From the NCBI RefSeq assembly GCF_963678635.1, contig NC_087067.1:59506594-59570593 (forward strand): DNA of 64,000 nt. Reading direction: 5' to 3'. The notes under the pieces are model-generated. The model did not search any database. It was given only the letters and a program-made list of their open reading frames with translations, and was not told where the DNA came from. This DNA comes from Symsagittifera roscoffensis. Taxonomy: Eukaryota > Xenacoelomorpha > Acoela > Convolutidae. This document shows, one piece after another, positions 34,601 through 48,452 of this stretch. The position numbers and the translations under genes were made by a program. Position 1 is the first letter of the stretch; the number at the start of each line of letters is the position of its first letter.

Positions 34601-35533
34601 GTGCTGCTGCTGCTCATTGACACTGTCGAATCTTATACCCTCCAAGAAAACGTCCATGTGGGAATCCAAAACAGGAATTCGACTATCATGCTCGTAATAC
34701 CAAATAGCCTAATTGTTGTGATAAACTTATTAAATAGTATTTGTTCAAATTTACCGCTTGTGCGTTTTCATATCATATGCATATCATATTATCGAGTTTT
34801 TTTTGCTCGTTATATGGCCCAATGCTTTCGACCTTAATCGCAAAATTTTTTCTTCTTCAGATTTGATCTAACCATGCTCAATCGACCCCGCAGTCTGACG
34901 GTCTCGCTAAGCTCTTGTGCATTTGGCAGTAGGAATCTGTCGTAGATGATCTTGAGGGCGTTCACTTTGTATCTGGTTTCTCACTGGTTCGAGAAGTTGG
35001 ATGCTCGCATGTTGTAGTGTTGTGACGAGGGGATCCCTGCATGAACTGCTGCTGCTGTTGTATGTTCATTTGGTCCCAGTGGTGCTGCTGCTGCTAATTG
35101 TCACTGTCTAATCTCATACCCTCCAAGAAAACGTCCATGTGGGAATCCAAAACAGGAATTCGACTATCATGCTCGTAATACCAAATAGCCTAATTGTTGT
35201 GATAAACTTATTAAATGGTATTTGTTCAAATTTACCGCTTGTGCGTTTTCATATCATATACATATCATATTATTGAGGTTTTTGCTCGTAATGTGGCCCA
35301 ATGCTTTTGACCTGAATAGGAAAAAAAAATTCTTCAGATTTGATCTAACTATGCTCAATCGACCCAGCAATCTGACGGTCTCGATAATATTTTGTGCATT
35401 TGGCAGTAGGAATCTGTCGTAGATGATCTTGAGTGCGTTCACTTCGTATCTGGTTTCTCACTGGTTCGAGAAGTTGGATGCTCGCATGTGGGAGTGTTGA
35501 GACGAGGGGATCCCTGCATGAACTGCTGCTGCT
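31686..35533 (+). repeat. SL-RNA tandem array, block 7 (8 units)
   Basis: Leader exons start at 31827, 32306, 32787, 33266, 33745, 34226, 34705 and 35186. The first leader is the variant TAGTCTAACTG, also found first in blocks 9, 10 and 11. The last exon ends ATTAAATG before the GT donor. Confidence 0.85.
31827..31985 (+). ncRNA. SL-RNA copy with TAGTCTAACTG leader variant
   Basis: Two changes in the first 11 bases of the leader separate this copy, and those at 44752, 51694 and 58612, from the consensus. All four sit immediately next to a full-length sestrin insert, so the variant marks one position in the higher-order unit. Confidence 0.5.
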
Positions 35534-37860
35534 GTTTGTTTGTTTGTTTGTTTGTTGTTTGTTGTTATGCCGAATGGAGCTCATAAAAGCTTCTCTTCGC
35601 CAGCATCGTAGTTCGTATGGGTCTGGAGATAGGATGGCTAGTCCCACGTTAGTTGTGCCAAAAATTTAGCAACTGCGAGGTTCTGCCAGGTCTCCGACCT
35701 GTCCGGAACTTCTTCCACTGATGAGGAGGTTTCATTGAAATCTTGTTCGCCTCGTAAAGGCACTCCTCTCGAACTGTGGTAGTTCTTGGTCAGTATTTTT
35801 GTTTTTTTTCTTGGGTTTTTTGCTTAGTTTCTGTTCGAGAAGTCAAGAAGTCAGCTGTTCCCTCGAGTCAGAAGTTGTTGCAAGCTGTTCCTGTTGTCTC
35901 CTCCGCGCTGCTCCAGTGAGAAGTCCAAGCTGCTCACCACTCTGCTCACACTCTCCTCATTCGTTTCCGTCCACTCATCCTCTTCCCCTCCCCCTCCCTC
36001 TGTTCCGGCAGCACTGTGCCCCATGTCAACCACTAAGTACTTCCTGTTCTGCTGTGATATCTGGGCGTTCTTCAGACTAGCCGAGCTGATTTTGAGGAAA
36101 GCATCTCCATTGCTAGCTCCACCACTAGTGCTCACTGACACTGTATCCATTCGACCATTAACGCCACTATCAGATCCCAACGAAGTGCCAACTTTCTCTA
36201 AAGACGCGTCTCGACTGGGGCCACTCGACTACTGTGTCACAGTCTTTTTCTCCTCCTCCCAAAGAACATGAGTTGTTTGAGTCTTTGCGGTTATGGCGTC
36301 CCTGTTGGCCAGCAGATTCGGTTCTACTCAGATGTCTCACTATGCTCTGGTAGGAGTGAGAATGGGATGCGTCAGAATGCAGAGACGAGTAGTCACTTTT
36401 ATGAGGGATGGTCTGCAACTGCTCTATGAAATCTGCGCCCTCTTCCTTGTCCGCAAAAAAGTGTGCCGGAGTTGCCCTCCCGCTGACCGGGGTGACGCCA
36501 CCACTGCTGCTGGGCGAACTTGGACCTGCAAAATTCGACTGCACTGCGAGAGAGTAGCTGCTTGAACAAGTATTACTTGGACTGCCCAAACCCCCACTAA
36601 CGCTCTCGCCCACTCCGTTCTCTCTATTGACACTTGAAGACTGCGAAGAGCCAACTCCAATCACTCCATTTGACCTTGCATGACTGCTGTTCTGTGCTGT
36701 TTGCGAGGAGGTGGCAGCGGAGGTGTTGTTGGCTTTGAAGTAGTCGTGGTTGGGAGGAGGCATGACTCCTGTGGCAAGGATGAATCCGCTGAGAGAGTGA
36801 AAGTGTGCGAGGATGATGACTGCCTGGACCAGTTTGTCCTGAGGCCACTGTCTCGGACCCCCACTTCCCTCCACTACTTCCTTAATCGTATGTGCGTTTA
36901 TTTTCCATGGTGCGTGGGCTAAAAGCGTGTTTAGGCTGATTAGAGCCTTCACATCTAGGAGCATATTTCTCTGGCGCTGTTTAGACATGGCAGCGGCAGA
37001 CGAATCCTCCCCCCGCATGGTGGTGGCAGTGCTAGATGAGCCGCAGATGAAGGAAGAGTGGGGGAGAAGCCGAACTGGGCGGGCGAAGGGGTCGTCTTCT
37101 GGAAGCAATTCGAGCACCGAGCGGATCAAGTAAGAGCAGTCAAAGCGAGCAGCAGCCATTAAAGTGAGGTAGGATACCAGAGTAGGGTCGAAGTTAGAGG
37201 CGGAGATGTGATGATGGGAATGTAGACTGTGCTCGAATGAGAGGAACTCCTTCATGTACTGAGGATGGTAGGCCAACAGAAAGTGCACATCCGGAACACG
37301 CAGACCGTGCAGTCGGAAAGTCCCCACGTAAAGTTTGTACTTCTCCACCTGCAGACTGATCTCGAAAGACGAAGTTGATGAAGACGACGAAGTGGACTCT
37401 TCTACTTTTCGAGGGCATGTTTCTTCAGTCCGGCTCTTCTCCTCTGAATCATCTCCCCCTCTATCTGACCCTTGTCCATCACCCTCCTCTTTTCTCCTGC
37501 TCGCCCTTCTTTTGCGTCTCATTCTGCTAACGTGTTGTCTGTATACTTTTCAACCACTTCCATTCCAGTGTGGCAATCAATATCAGACGCTGGAATGTAT
37601 TTGGTTTTATGATGAGCAACCAACAGAGGCGAGAAGTCCAAAGGCAGCTTACCACTCTGCTGGAAAGTTTAGAGGAAAATAGAAAGCGCTTGTCTGACTG
37701 GCGAATAAGGGAAGTTTTCAGCCCAGTGCTGGATCTTAGCCAACAACTGCCACACTCTTAGACTTCCACCACCTCGTCCTCCATTTGAATCTGAAGACTC
37801 CGATTCCCTTGGAATCCTGTAGTCTTCCGTGCCATTTACTGCACCAAAGGCACCAAAGGT
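35534..37860 (-). pseudogene. SESN: Sestrin retrocopy S4, 5'-truncated, type B
   Basis: Same 5' breakpoint (GCACCAAAGGCACCAAAGG) and 18-bp deletion as S2. An additional lesion is one T lost in the run near 37,549, which shifts the frame, so the core reads open only from MRRKRRASRRK at 37522 to 36170 (450 codons). The same 1-base loss occurs in S6. Confidence 0.75.
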
Positions 37861-40800
37861 AATATGGCCCAATGCTTTCGACCTTAATCGCAAAATTTTT
37901 TCTTCTTCAGATTTGATCTAACCATGCTCAATCGACCCAGCAATCTGACGGTCTCGATATTATCTTGTGCATTTGGCAGTAGGAATCTGTCGTAGATGAT
38001 CTTGAGTGCGTTCACTTCGTATATGGTTTCTCACTGGTTCGAGAAGTTGGATGCTCGCTTGTGGGAATGTTGTGACGAGGTGATCCCTGCATGAACTGCT
38101 GCTGCTGTTGTTTGTTCATTTGGTCCCAGTGGTGCTGCTGCTGCTCATTGACACTGTCGAATCTCATACCCTCCAAGAAAACGTCCATGTGGGAATCCAA
38201 AACAGGAATTCGACTATCATGCTCGTAATACCAAATAGCCTAATTGTTGTGATAAACTTATTAAAAAGTATTTGTTCAAATTCACCGCTTGTGCGTTTTC
38301 ATATCATATGCATATCATATTATCGAGTTTTTTGCTCGTAATATGGCCCAATGCTTTCGACCTTGATCGCAAAATTTTTTCTTCTTCAGATTTGATCTAA
38401 CCATGCTCAATCGACCCCGCAGTCTGGCGGTATCGCTAAGCTCTTGTGCATTTGGCAGTAGGAATCTGTCGTAGATGATCTTGAGTGCGTTCACTTTGTA
38501 TCTGGTTTCCCACTGGTTCGAGAATTTTGATGCTTGCATGTTGTAGTGTTGTGATGAGGGGTCCCTGCATGAACGGCTGCTGCTGTTGCAGGTTCATTTG
38601 GTCCTAGTGGTGCTGCTGCTGCTCATTGACACTGTCGAATCTTATACCCTCCAAGTAAACGTCCATGTGGGAATCCAAAACAGGAATTCGACTATCATGC
38701 TCGTAATACCAAATAGCCTAATTGTTGTGATAAACTTATTAAATAGTATTTGTTCAAATTTACCGCTTGTGCGTTTTCATATCATATGCATATCATATTA
38801 TCGAGTTTTTTTTTGCTCGTAATATGGCCCAATGCTTTCGACCTTAATCGCAAAATTTTTTCTTCTTCAGATTTGATCTAACCATGCTCAATCGACCCAG
38901 CAATCTGACGGTCTCGATTATATCTTGTGCATTTGGCAGTAGGGATCTGTCGTAGATGATCTTGAGTGCGTTCACTTCGTATCTGGTTTCTCACTGGTTC
39001 GAGAAGTTGGATGCTCGCATGTGAGAGTGTTGTGACGAGGTGATCCCTGCATGAACTGCTGCTGCTGTTGCAGGTTCATTTGGTCCTAGTGGTGCTGCTG
39101 CTGCTCATTGACACTGTCTAATCTCATACCCTCCAAAAAACGTCCATGTGGGAATCCAAAACAGGAATTCGACTATCATGCTCGTAATACCAAATAGCCT
39201 AATTGGTGTGATAAACTTATTAAATAGTATTTGTTCAAATTTACCGCTTGTGCGTTTTCATATCATATGCATATCATATTATCGAGTTTTTTTTGCTCGT
39301 AATATGGCCCAATGCTTTCGACCTTAATCGCAAAATTTTTTCTTCTTCAGATTTGATCTAACCATGCTCAATCGACCCAGCAATCTGACGGTCTCGATAT
39401 TATCTCGTGCATTTGCCAGTAGGAATCTGTCGTAGATGATCTTGAGTGCGTTCACTTCGTATATGGTTTCTCACTGGTTCGAGAAGTTGGATGCTCGCTT
39501 GTGGGAATGTTGTGACGAGGTGATCCCTGCATGAACTGCTGCTGCTGTTGTTTGTTCATTTGGTCCCAGTGGTGCTGCTGCTGCTCATTGACACTGTCGA
39601 ATCTCATACCCTCCAAGAAAATGTCCATGTGGGAATCCAAAACAGGAATTCGACTATCATGCTCGTAATACCAAATAGCCTAATTGTTGTGATAAACTTA
39701 TTAAAAAGTATTTGTTCAAATTCACCGCTTGTGCGTTTTCATATCATATGCATATCATATTATCGAGTTTTTTGCTCGTAATATGGCCCAATGCTTTCGA
39801 CCTTGATCGCAAAATTTTTTCTTCTTCAGATTTGATCTAACCATGCTCAATCGACCCCGCAGTCTGACGGTATCGCTAAGCTCTTGTGCATTTGGCAGTA
39901 GGAATCTGTCGTAGATGATCTTGAGTGCGTTCACTTTGTATCTGGTTTCCCACTGGTTCGAGAATTTTGATGCTTGCATGTTGTAGTGTTGTGATGAGGG
40001 GATCCCTGCATGAACGGCTGCTGCTGTTGCAGGTTCATTTGGTCCTAGTGGTGCTGCTGCTGCTCATTGACACTGTCGAATCTTATACCCTCCAAGAAAA
40101 CGTCCATGTGGGAATCCAAAACAGGAATTCGACTATCATGCTCGTAATACCAAATAGCCTAATTGTTGTGATAAACTTATTAAATAGTATTTGTTCAAAT
40201 TTACCGCTTGTGCGTTTTCATATCATATGCATATCATATTATCGAGTTTTTTTTGCTCGTAATATGGCCCAATGCTTTCGACCTTAATCGCAAAATTTTT
40301 TCTTCTTCAGATTTGATCTAACCATGCTCAATCGACCCCGCAGTCTGACGGTCTCGCTAAGCTCTTGTGCATTTGGCAGTAGGAATCTGTCGTAGATGAT
40401 CTTGAGGGCGTTCACTTTGTATCTGGTTTCTCACTGGTTCGAGAAGTTGGATGCTCGCATGTTGTAGTGTTGTGACGAGGTGATCCCTGCATGAACTGCT
40501 GCTGCTGTTGTATGTTCATTTGGTCCCAGTGGTGCTGCTGCTGCTGCTAATTGTCACTGTCTAATCTCATACCCTCCAAGAAAACGTCCATGTGGGAATC
40601 CAAAACAGGAATTCGACTATCATGCTCGTAATACCAAATAGCCTAATTGTTGTGATAAACTTATTAAATAGTATTTGTTCAAATTTACCGCTTGTGCGTT
40701 TTCATATCATATACATATCATATTATTGAGGTTTTTGCTCGTAATGTGGCCCAATGCTTTTGACCTGAATAGGAAAAAAAAATTCTTCAGATTTGATCTA

Positions 40801-40986
40801 ACTATGCTCAATCGACCCAGCAATCTGACGGTCTCGATAATATTTTGTGCATTTGGCAGTAGGAATCTGTCGTAGATGATCTTGAGTGCGTTCACTTCGT
40901 ATCTGGTTTCTCACTGGTTCGAGAAGTTGGATGCTCGCATGTGGGAGTGTTGAGACGAGGGGATCCCTGCATGAACTGCTGCCGCT
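37861..40986 (+). repeat. SL-RNA tandem array, block 8 (6 units)
   Basis: Leader exons start at 38236, 38714, 39195, 39676, 40155 and 40639. The block starts inside a unit at GTAATATGGCC, joined to a 5'-truncated sestrin insert. The same breakpoint starts block 6, so the two blocks descend from one duplicated ancestor. Confidence 0.85.
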
Positions 40987-43900
40987 GTTTGTTTGTTTGT
41001 TTGTTGTTTGTTGTTATGCCGAATGGAGCTCATAAAAGCTTCTCTTCGCCAGCATCGTAGTTCCGTATGGGTCTGGAGATAGGATGGCTAGTCCCACGTT
41101 AGTTGTGCCAAAAATATAGCAACTGCGAGGTTCTGCCAGGTCTCCGACCTGTCCGGAACTTCTTCCACTGATGAGGAGGTTTCATTGAAATCTTGTTCGC
41201 CTCGTAAAGGCACTCCTCTCGAACTGTGGTAGTTCTTGGTCAGTATTTTTGTTTTTTTTTCTTGGGTTTTTTGCTTAGTTTCTGTTCGATAAGTCAAGAA
41301 GTCAGCTGTTCCCTCGAGTCAGAAGTTGTTGCAAGCTGTTCCTGTTGTCTCCTCCGCGCTGCTCCAGCAAGAAGTCCAAGCTGCGCACCAATCTGCTCAC
41401 ACTCTCCTCATTCGTTTCCGTCCACTCATTCTCTTCCCCTCCCCCTCCTTCTGTTCCGGCAGCACTGCTGACACCAAAGTCCACGTGCCCCATGTCAACC
41501 ACTAAGTACTTCCTGTTCTGCTGTGATATCTGGGCGCTCTTCAGACTAGCCGAGCTGATTTTGAGGAAAGCATCTCCATTGCTAGCTCCACCACTAGTGC
41601 TCACTGACACTGTATCCATTCGACCATTAACGCCACTATCAGATCCCAACGAAGTGCCAACTTTCTCTAAAGACGCGTCTCGACTGGGGCCACTCGACTA
41701 CTGTGTCACAGTCTTTTTCTCCTCCTCCCAAAGAACATGAGTTGTTTGAGTCTTTGCGGTTATGGCGTCCCTGTTGGCCAGCAGAGTCGGTTCTACTCAG
41801 ATGTCTCACTATGCTCTGGTAGGAGTGAGAATGGGATGCGTCAGAATGCAGAGACGAGTAGTCACTTTTATGAGGGATGGTCTGCAACTGCTCTATGAAA
41901 TCTGCGCCCTCTTCCTTGTCCGCAAAAAAGTGTGCCGGAGTTGCCCTCCCGCTGACCGGGGTGACGCCACCACTGCTGCTGGGCGAACTTGGACCTGCAA
42001 AATTCGACTGCACTGCGAGAGAGTAGCTGCTTGAACAAAGATTACTTGGACTGCCCAAACCCCCACTAACGCTCTCGCCCACTCCGTTCCCTCTATTGAA
42101 ACTTGAAGACTGCGAAGAGCCAACTCCAATCACTCCATTTGACCTTGCATGACTGCTGTTCTGTGCTGTTTGCGAGGTGGCAGCGGAGGTGTTGTTGGCT
42201 TTGAAGTAGTCGTGGTTGGGAGGAGGCATGACTCCTGTGGCAAGGATGAATCCGCTGAGAGAGTGAAAGTGTGCGAGGATGATGACTGCCTGGACCAGTT
42301 TGTCCTGAGGCCACTGTCTCGGACCCCCACTTCCCTCCATTACTTCCTTACTCGTATGTGCGTTTATTTTCCATGGTGCGTGGGCTAAAAGCGCGTTTAG
42401 GCTGATTAGAGCCTTCACATCTAGGAGCATATTTCTCTGGCGCTGTTTAGACATGGCAGCGGCAGACGAATCCTCCCCCCGCATGGTGGTGGCAGTGCTA
42501 GATGAGCCGCAGATGAAGGAAGAGTGGGGGAGAAGCCGAACTGGGCGGGCGAAGGGGTCGTCTTCTGGAAGCAATTCGAGCACCGAGCGGATCAAGTAAG
42601 AGCAGTCAAAGCGAGCAGCAGCCATTAAAGTGAGGTAGGATACCTGCAGACTGATCTCGAAAGACGAAGTTGATGAAGACGACGAAGTGGACTCTTCTAC
42701 TTTTCGAGGGCATGTTTCTTCAGTCCGGCTCTTCTCCTCTGAATCATCTCCCCCTCTATCTGACTCCGTTCCCTCTATTGAAACTTGAAGACTGCGAAGA
42801 GCCAACTCCAATCACTCCATTTGACCTTGCATGACTGCTGTTCTGTGCTGTTTGCGAGGTGGCAGCGGAGGTGTTGTTGGCTTTGAAGTAGTCGTGGTTG
42901 GGAGGAGGCATGACTCCTGTGGCAAGGATGAATCCGCTGAGAGAGTGAAAGTGTGCGAGGATGATGACTGCCTGGACCAGTTTGTCCTGAGGCCACTGTC
43001 TCGGACCCCCACTTCCCTCCATTACTTCCTTACTCGTATGTGCGTTTATTTTCCATGGTGCGTGGGCTAAAAGCGCGTTTAGGCTGATTAGAGCCTTCAC
43101 ATCTAGGAGCATATTTCTCTGGCGCTGTTTAGACATGGCAGCGGCAGACGAATCCTCCCCCCGCATGGTGGTGGCAGTGCTAGATGAGCCGCAGATGAAG
43201 GAAGAGTGGGGGAGAAGCCGAACTGGGCGGGCGAAGGGGTCGTCTTCTGGAAGCAATTCGAGCACCGAGCGGATCAAGTAAGAGCAGTCAAAGCGAGCAG
43301 CAGCCATTAAAGTGAGGTAGGATACCTGCAGACTGATCTCGAAAGACGAAGTTGATGAAGACGACGAAGTGGACTCTTCTACTTTTCGAGGGCATGTTTC
43401 TTCAGTCCGGCTCTTCTCCTCTGAATCATCTCCCCCTCTATCTGACCCTTGTCCATCACCCTCCTCTCTTCTCCTGCTCGCCCTTCTTTTGCGTCTCATT
43501 CTGCTAACGTGTTGTCTGTATACTTTTTCAACCACTTCCATTCCAGTGTGGCAATCAATATCAGACGCTGGAATGTATTTGGTTTTATGATGAGCAACCA
43601 ACAGAGGCGAGAAGTCCAAAGGCAGCTTACCACTCTGCTGGAAAGTTTAGAGGAAAATAGAAAGCGCTTGTCTGACTGGCGAATAAGGGAAGTTTTCAGC
43701 CCAGTGCTGGATCTTAGCCAACAACTGCCACACTCTTAGACTTCCACCACCTCGTCCTCCATTTGAATCTGAAGACTCCGATTCCCTTGGAATCCTGTAG
43801 TCTTCCGTGCCATTTACTGCACCAAAGGTGTCCATATGACCATTACTGGTGCCATCTGATCTTTTTAACTACATTTGCATTTGAACCTTTTCTCCGTCTC

Positions 43901-44572
43901 CGGGACGTAACTCTGATTCTCTCGGGGATCCGAATCGTGTTGAGTCTCTTGGATCTGTATCTTGAATTTCTTTGTTCCAGATTTGGTCACTGATTTTGAA
44001 CGAAGTGCCGTTATGACTTGGCCGGTTAAGATTCTCGCTGTTATTGTTGAGAAAGTCGTTGAGAAGGGGTTCCAGATTATCCCGCACTATACTCTCAGCA
44101 AACTCCACACTGACAACTCCGTCCCACCTGTAGTTTTTTCTTTGTCTTCCCGGTCACCACCATCATAGTCCTCTTCTGTGTCGTCTCTCATCACAATTGT
44201 CGTTGCACCATAATCATCACAATCCATTTCTGATGCGGAACTGTGCACTTCGCTACTACCAGTTTCTCCCCCTTGCGACGAATAGCACAGGGGTACATCG
44301 TCTGGATCTCTGCCTCCCCCCACATTTTTAACACTGATTCGACCTGATGTGATAACAACCGGCACTACATGCTCAATCTGGACCACTAGACAGTCCAGTC
44401 TTTTCTCACATTCGAGTAGTATGACGTCACTTGTTGCATCATCAATTGCCTCATTGGTATCTGGTCCGTTGAGGTTGCTGTCTCTACCGCCTAGATTGTT
44501 CAAATGTCATTGCTTCCGAGTTGCTCCTATTCCCACTACATTGTTGTTGTGTGGCTGGCCATCTTTGCCCAT
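40987..44572 (-). pseudogene. SESN: Sestrin retrocopy S5, with internal deletion and tandem duplication
   Basis: Type A copy with TGA at 44507-44509, TAG at 43869-43871 and TAA at 43647-43649. Two extra rearrangements are present. A 171-bp in-frame deletion joins SLQ to VSYLTLMAAAR and removes VEKYKLYVGTF through ASNFDPTL, including the VHFLLAYHPQY signature. A 682-bp direct duplication then repeats that part. Both duplicate halves carry the deletion, so the deletion came first. As 682 is not a multiple of three, the frames break at the junction (43619-42756 and 42811-41639). Confidence 0.75.
42084..43447. repeat. 682-bp direct duplication inside sestrin S5
   Basis: Two adjacent copies, about 42084-42765 and 42766-43447, match base for base in the stretches compared. 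At the junction CTATCTGAC joins TCCGTTCCCTC with a 2-base AC overlap, typical of microhomology-mediated or slippage duplication. No other sestrin insert in the window has it. Confidence 0.8.
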
Positions 44573-44578
44573 CACACC

Positions 44579-44610
44579 TATTTAATGAGTTTATCACAAC
44601 AATAAGGCTA
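44579..44610 (-). other. SL leader sequence at 5' end of sestrin S5
   Basis: Same two-base variant of the leader as at 31654-31685, followed by GGTGTG and ATG at 44572. Confidence 0.7.
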
Positions 44611-47600
44611 AGTGCTGCTGCTGTTGTATGTTCATTTGGTCCTAGTGGTGCTGCTGCTGCTAATTGTCACTGTCTAATCTCATACCCTCCAAGAAAACGT
44701 CCATGTGGGAATCCAAAACAGGAATTCGACTATCATGCTCGTAATACCAAATAGTCTAACTGTTGTGATAAACTTATTAAATAGTATTTGTTCAAATTCA
44801 CCGCTTGTGCGTTTTCATATCATATGCATATCATATTATCGAGTTTTTTGCTCGTAATATGGCCCAATGCTTTCGACCTTGATCGCAAAATTTTTTCTTC
44901 TTCAGATTTGATCTAACCATGCTCAATCGACCCCGCAGTCTGACGGTATCGCTAAGCTCTTGTGCATTTGGCAGTAGGAATCTGTCGTAGATGATCTTGA
45001 GGGCGTTCACTTTGTATCTGGTTTCTCACTGGTTCGAGAAGTTGGATGCTTGCATGTGGGAGTGTTGTGACGAGGTGATCCCTGCATGAACTGCTGCTGC
45101 TGTTGTATGTTCATTTGGTCCCAGTGGTGCTGCTGCTGCTAATTGTCACTGTCTAATCTCATACCCTCCAAGAAAACGTCCATGTGGGAATCCAAAACAG
45201 GAATTCGACTATCATGCTCGTAATACCAAATAGCCTAATTGTTGTGATAAACTTATTAAATAGTATTTGTTCAAATTTACCGCTTGTGCGTTTTCATATC
45301 ATATGCATATCATATTATCGAGTTTTTTTTGCTCGTAATATGGCCCAATGCTTTCGACCTTAATCGCAAAATTTTTTCTTCTTCAGATTTGATCTAACCA
45401 TGCTCAATCGACCCAGCAATCTGACGGTCTCGATATTATCTTGTGCATTTGGCAGTAGGAATCTGTCGTAGATGATCTTGAGTGCGTTCACTTCGTATAT
45501 GGTTTCTCACTGGTTCGAGAAGTTGGATGCTCGCTTGTGGGAATGTTGTGACGAGGTGATCCCTGCATGAACTGCTGCTGCTGTTGTTTGTTCATTTGGT
45601 CCCAGTGGTGCTGCTGCTGCTCATTGACACTGTCGAATCTCATACCCTCCAAGAAAACGTCCATGTGGGAATCCAAAACAGGAATTCGACTGTCATGCTC
45701 GTAATACCAAATAGCCTAATTGTTGTGATAAACTTATTAAAAAGTAATTGTTCAAATTCACCGCTTGTGCGTTTTCATATCATATGCATATCATATTATC
45801 GAGTTTTTTGCTCGTAATATGGCCCAATGCTTTCGACCTTGATCGCAAAATTTTTTCTTCTTCAGATTTGATCTAACCATGCTCAATCGACCCCGCAGTC
45901 TGACGGTATCGCTAAGCTCTTGTGCATTTGGCAGTAGGAATCTGTCGTAGATGATCTTGAGTGCGTTCACTTTGTATCTGGTTTCCCACTGGTTCGAGAA
46001 TTTTGATGCTTGCATGTTGTAGTGTTGTGATGAGGGGATCCCTGCATGAACGGCTGCTGCTGTTGCAGGTTCATTTGGTCCTAGTGGTGCTGCTGCTGCT
46101 CATTGACACTGTCGAATCTTATACCCTCCAAGAAAACGTCCATGTGGGAATCCAAAACAGGAATTCGACTATCATGCTCGTAATACCAAATAGCCTAATT
46201 GTTGTGATAAACTTATTAAATAGTATTTGTTCAAATTTACCGCTTGTGCGTTTTCATATCATATGCATATCATATTATCGAGTTTTTTTTTGCTCGTAAT
46301 ATGGCCCAATGCTTTCGACCTTAATCGCAAAATTTTTTCTTCTTCAGATTTGATCTAACCATGCTCAATCGACCCAGCAATCTGACGGTCTCGATTATAT
46401 CTTGTGCATTTGGCAGTAGGAATCTGTCGTAGATGATCTTGAGTGCGTTCACTTCGTATCTGCTTTCTCACTGGTTCGAGAAGTTGGATGCTCGCATGTG
46501 GGAGTGTTGTGACGAGGTGATCCCTGCATGAACTGCTGCTGCTGTTGCAGGTTCATTTGGTCCTAGTGGTGCTGCTGCTGCTCATTGACACTGTCTAATC
46601 TCATACCCTCCAAGAAAACGTCCATGTGGGAATCCAAAACAGGAATTCGACTATCATGCTCGTAATACCAAATAGCCTAATTGTTGTGATAAACTTATTA
46701 AATAGTATTTGTTCAAATTTACCGCTTGTGCGTTTTCATATCATATGCATATCATATTATCGAGTTTTTTTTGCTCGTAATATGGCCCAATGCTTTCGAC
46801 CTTAATCGCAAAATTTTTTCTTCTTCAGATTTGATCTAACCATGCTCAATCGACCCAGCAATCTGACGGTCTCGATATTATCTTGTGCATTTGGCAGTAG
46901 GAATCTGTCGTAGATGATCTTGAGTGCGTTCACTTCGTATATGGTTTCTCACTGGTTCGAGAAGTTGGATGCTCGCTTGTGGGAATGTTGTGACGAGGTG
47001 ATCCCTGCATGAACTGCTGCTGCTGTTGTTTGTTCATTTGGTCCCAGTGGTGCTGCTGCTGCTCATTGACACTGTCGAATCTCATACCCTCCAAGAAAAC
47101 GTCCATGTGGGAATCCAAAACAGGAATTCGACTATCATGCTCGTAATACCAAATAGCCTAATTGTTGTGATAAACTTATTAAAAAGTATTTGTTCAAATT
47201 CACCGCTTGTGCGTTTTCATATCATATGCATATCATATTATCGAGTTTTTTGCTCGTAATATGGCCCAATGCTTTCGACCTTGATCGCAAAATTTTTTCT
47301 TCTTCAGATTTGATCTAACCATGCTCAATCGACCCCGCAGTCTGACGGTATCGCTAAGCTCTTGTGCATTTGGCAGTAGGAATCTGTCGTAGATGATCTT
47401 GAGTGCGTTCACTTTGTATCTGGTTTCCCACTGGTTCGAGAATTTTGATGCTTGCATGTTGTAGTGTTGTGATGAGGGGATCCCTGCATGAACGGCTGCT
47501 GCTGTTGCAGGTTCATTTGGTCCTAGTGGTGCTGCTGCTGCTCATTGACACTGTCGAATCTTATACCCTCCAAGAAAACGTCCATGTGGGAATCCAAAAC

Positions 47601-48452
47601 AGGAATTCGACTATCATGCTCGTAATACCAAATAGCCTAATTGTTGTGATAAACTTATTAAATAGTATTTGTTCAAATTTACCGCTTGTGCGTTTTCATA
47701 TCATATGCATATCATATTATCGAGTTTTTTTTGCTCGTTATATGGCCCAATGCTTTCGACCTTAATCGCAAAATTTTTTCTTCTTCAGATTTGATCTAAC
47801 CATGCTCAATCGACCCCGCAGTCTGACGGTCTCGCTAAGCTCTTGTGCATTTGGCAGTAGGAATCTGTCGTAGATGATCTTGAGGGCGTTCACTTTGTAT
47901 CTGGTTTCTCACTGGTTCGAGAAGTTGGATGCTCGCATGTTGTAGTGTTGTGACGAGGGGATCCCTGCATGAACTGCTGCTGCTGTTGTATGTTCATTTG
48001 GTCCCAGTGGTGCTGCTGCTGCTAATTGTCACTGTCTAATCTCATACCCTCCAAGAAAACGTCCATGTGGGAATCCAAAACAGGAATTCGACTATCATGC
48101 TCGTAATACCAAATAGCCTAATTGTTGTGATAAACTTATTAAATAGTATTTGTTCAAATTTACCGCTTGTGCGTTTTTATATCATATACATATTGAGGTT
48201 TTTGCTCGTAATGTGGCCCAATGCTTTTGACCTGAATAGGAAAAAAAATTCTTCAGATTTGATCTAACTATGCTCAATCGACCCAGCAATCTGACGGTCT
48301 CGATAATATTTTGTGCATTTGGCAGTAGGAATCTGTCGTAGATGATCTTGAGTGCGTTCACTTCGTATCTGGTTTCTCACTGGTTCGAGAAGTTGGATGT
48401 TCGCATGTGGGAGTGTTGAGACGAGGGGATCCCTGCATGAACTGCTGCTGCT
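44611..48452 (+). repeat. SL-RNA tandem array, block 9 (8 units)
   Basis: Leader exons start at 44752, 45231, 45712, 46191, 46673, 47154, 47633 and 48114. Every one has a partner exactly 13,860 bp downstream in block 11. Against block 7 the shift is 12,925 bp for the first four units and 12,928 bp for the last four. Confidence 0.85.
48114..48265 (+). ncRNA. SL-RNA copy with shortened second stem
   Basis: After the CGCTTGTGCG hairpin the sequence reads TTTATATCATATACATATTGAGG. About 9-10 bases are missing before TTGAGG, which removes the 5' strand of the larger stem. The A-run is followed by only two T before CTTC, so no Sm-like site remains. The copy at 61974 is the same. Both are probably non-functional. 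Confidence 0.5.

Larger units (their letters stand above)
31654..44578. repeat. Higher-order repeat period 2 (about 12.9 kb)
   Basis: Holds SL block 7 (8 units), truncated S4, SL block 8 (6 units) and S5. It is shorter than its neighbours because of the S4 truncation and the smaller block 8. Confidence 0.8.
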
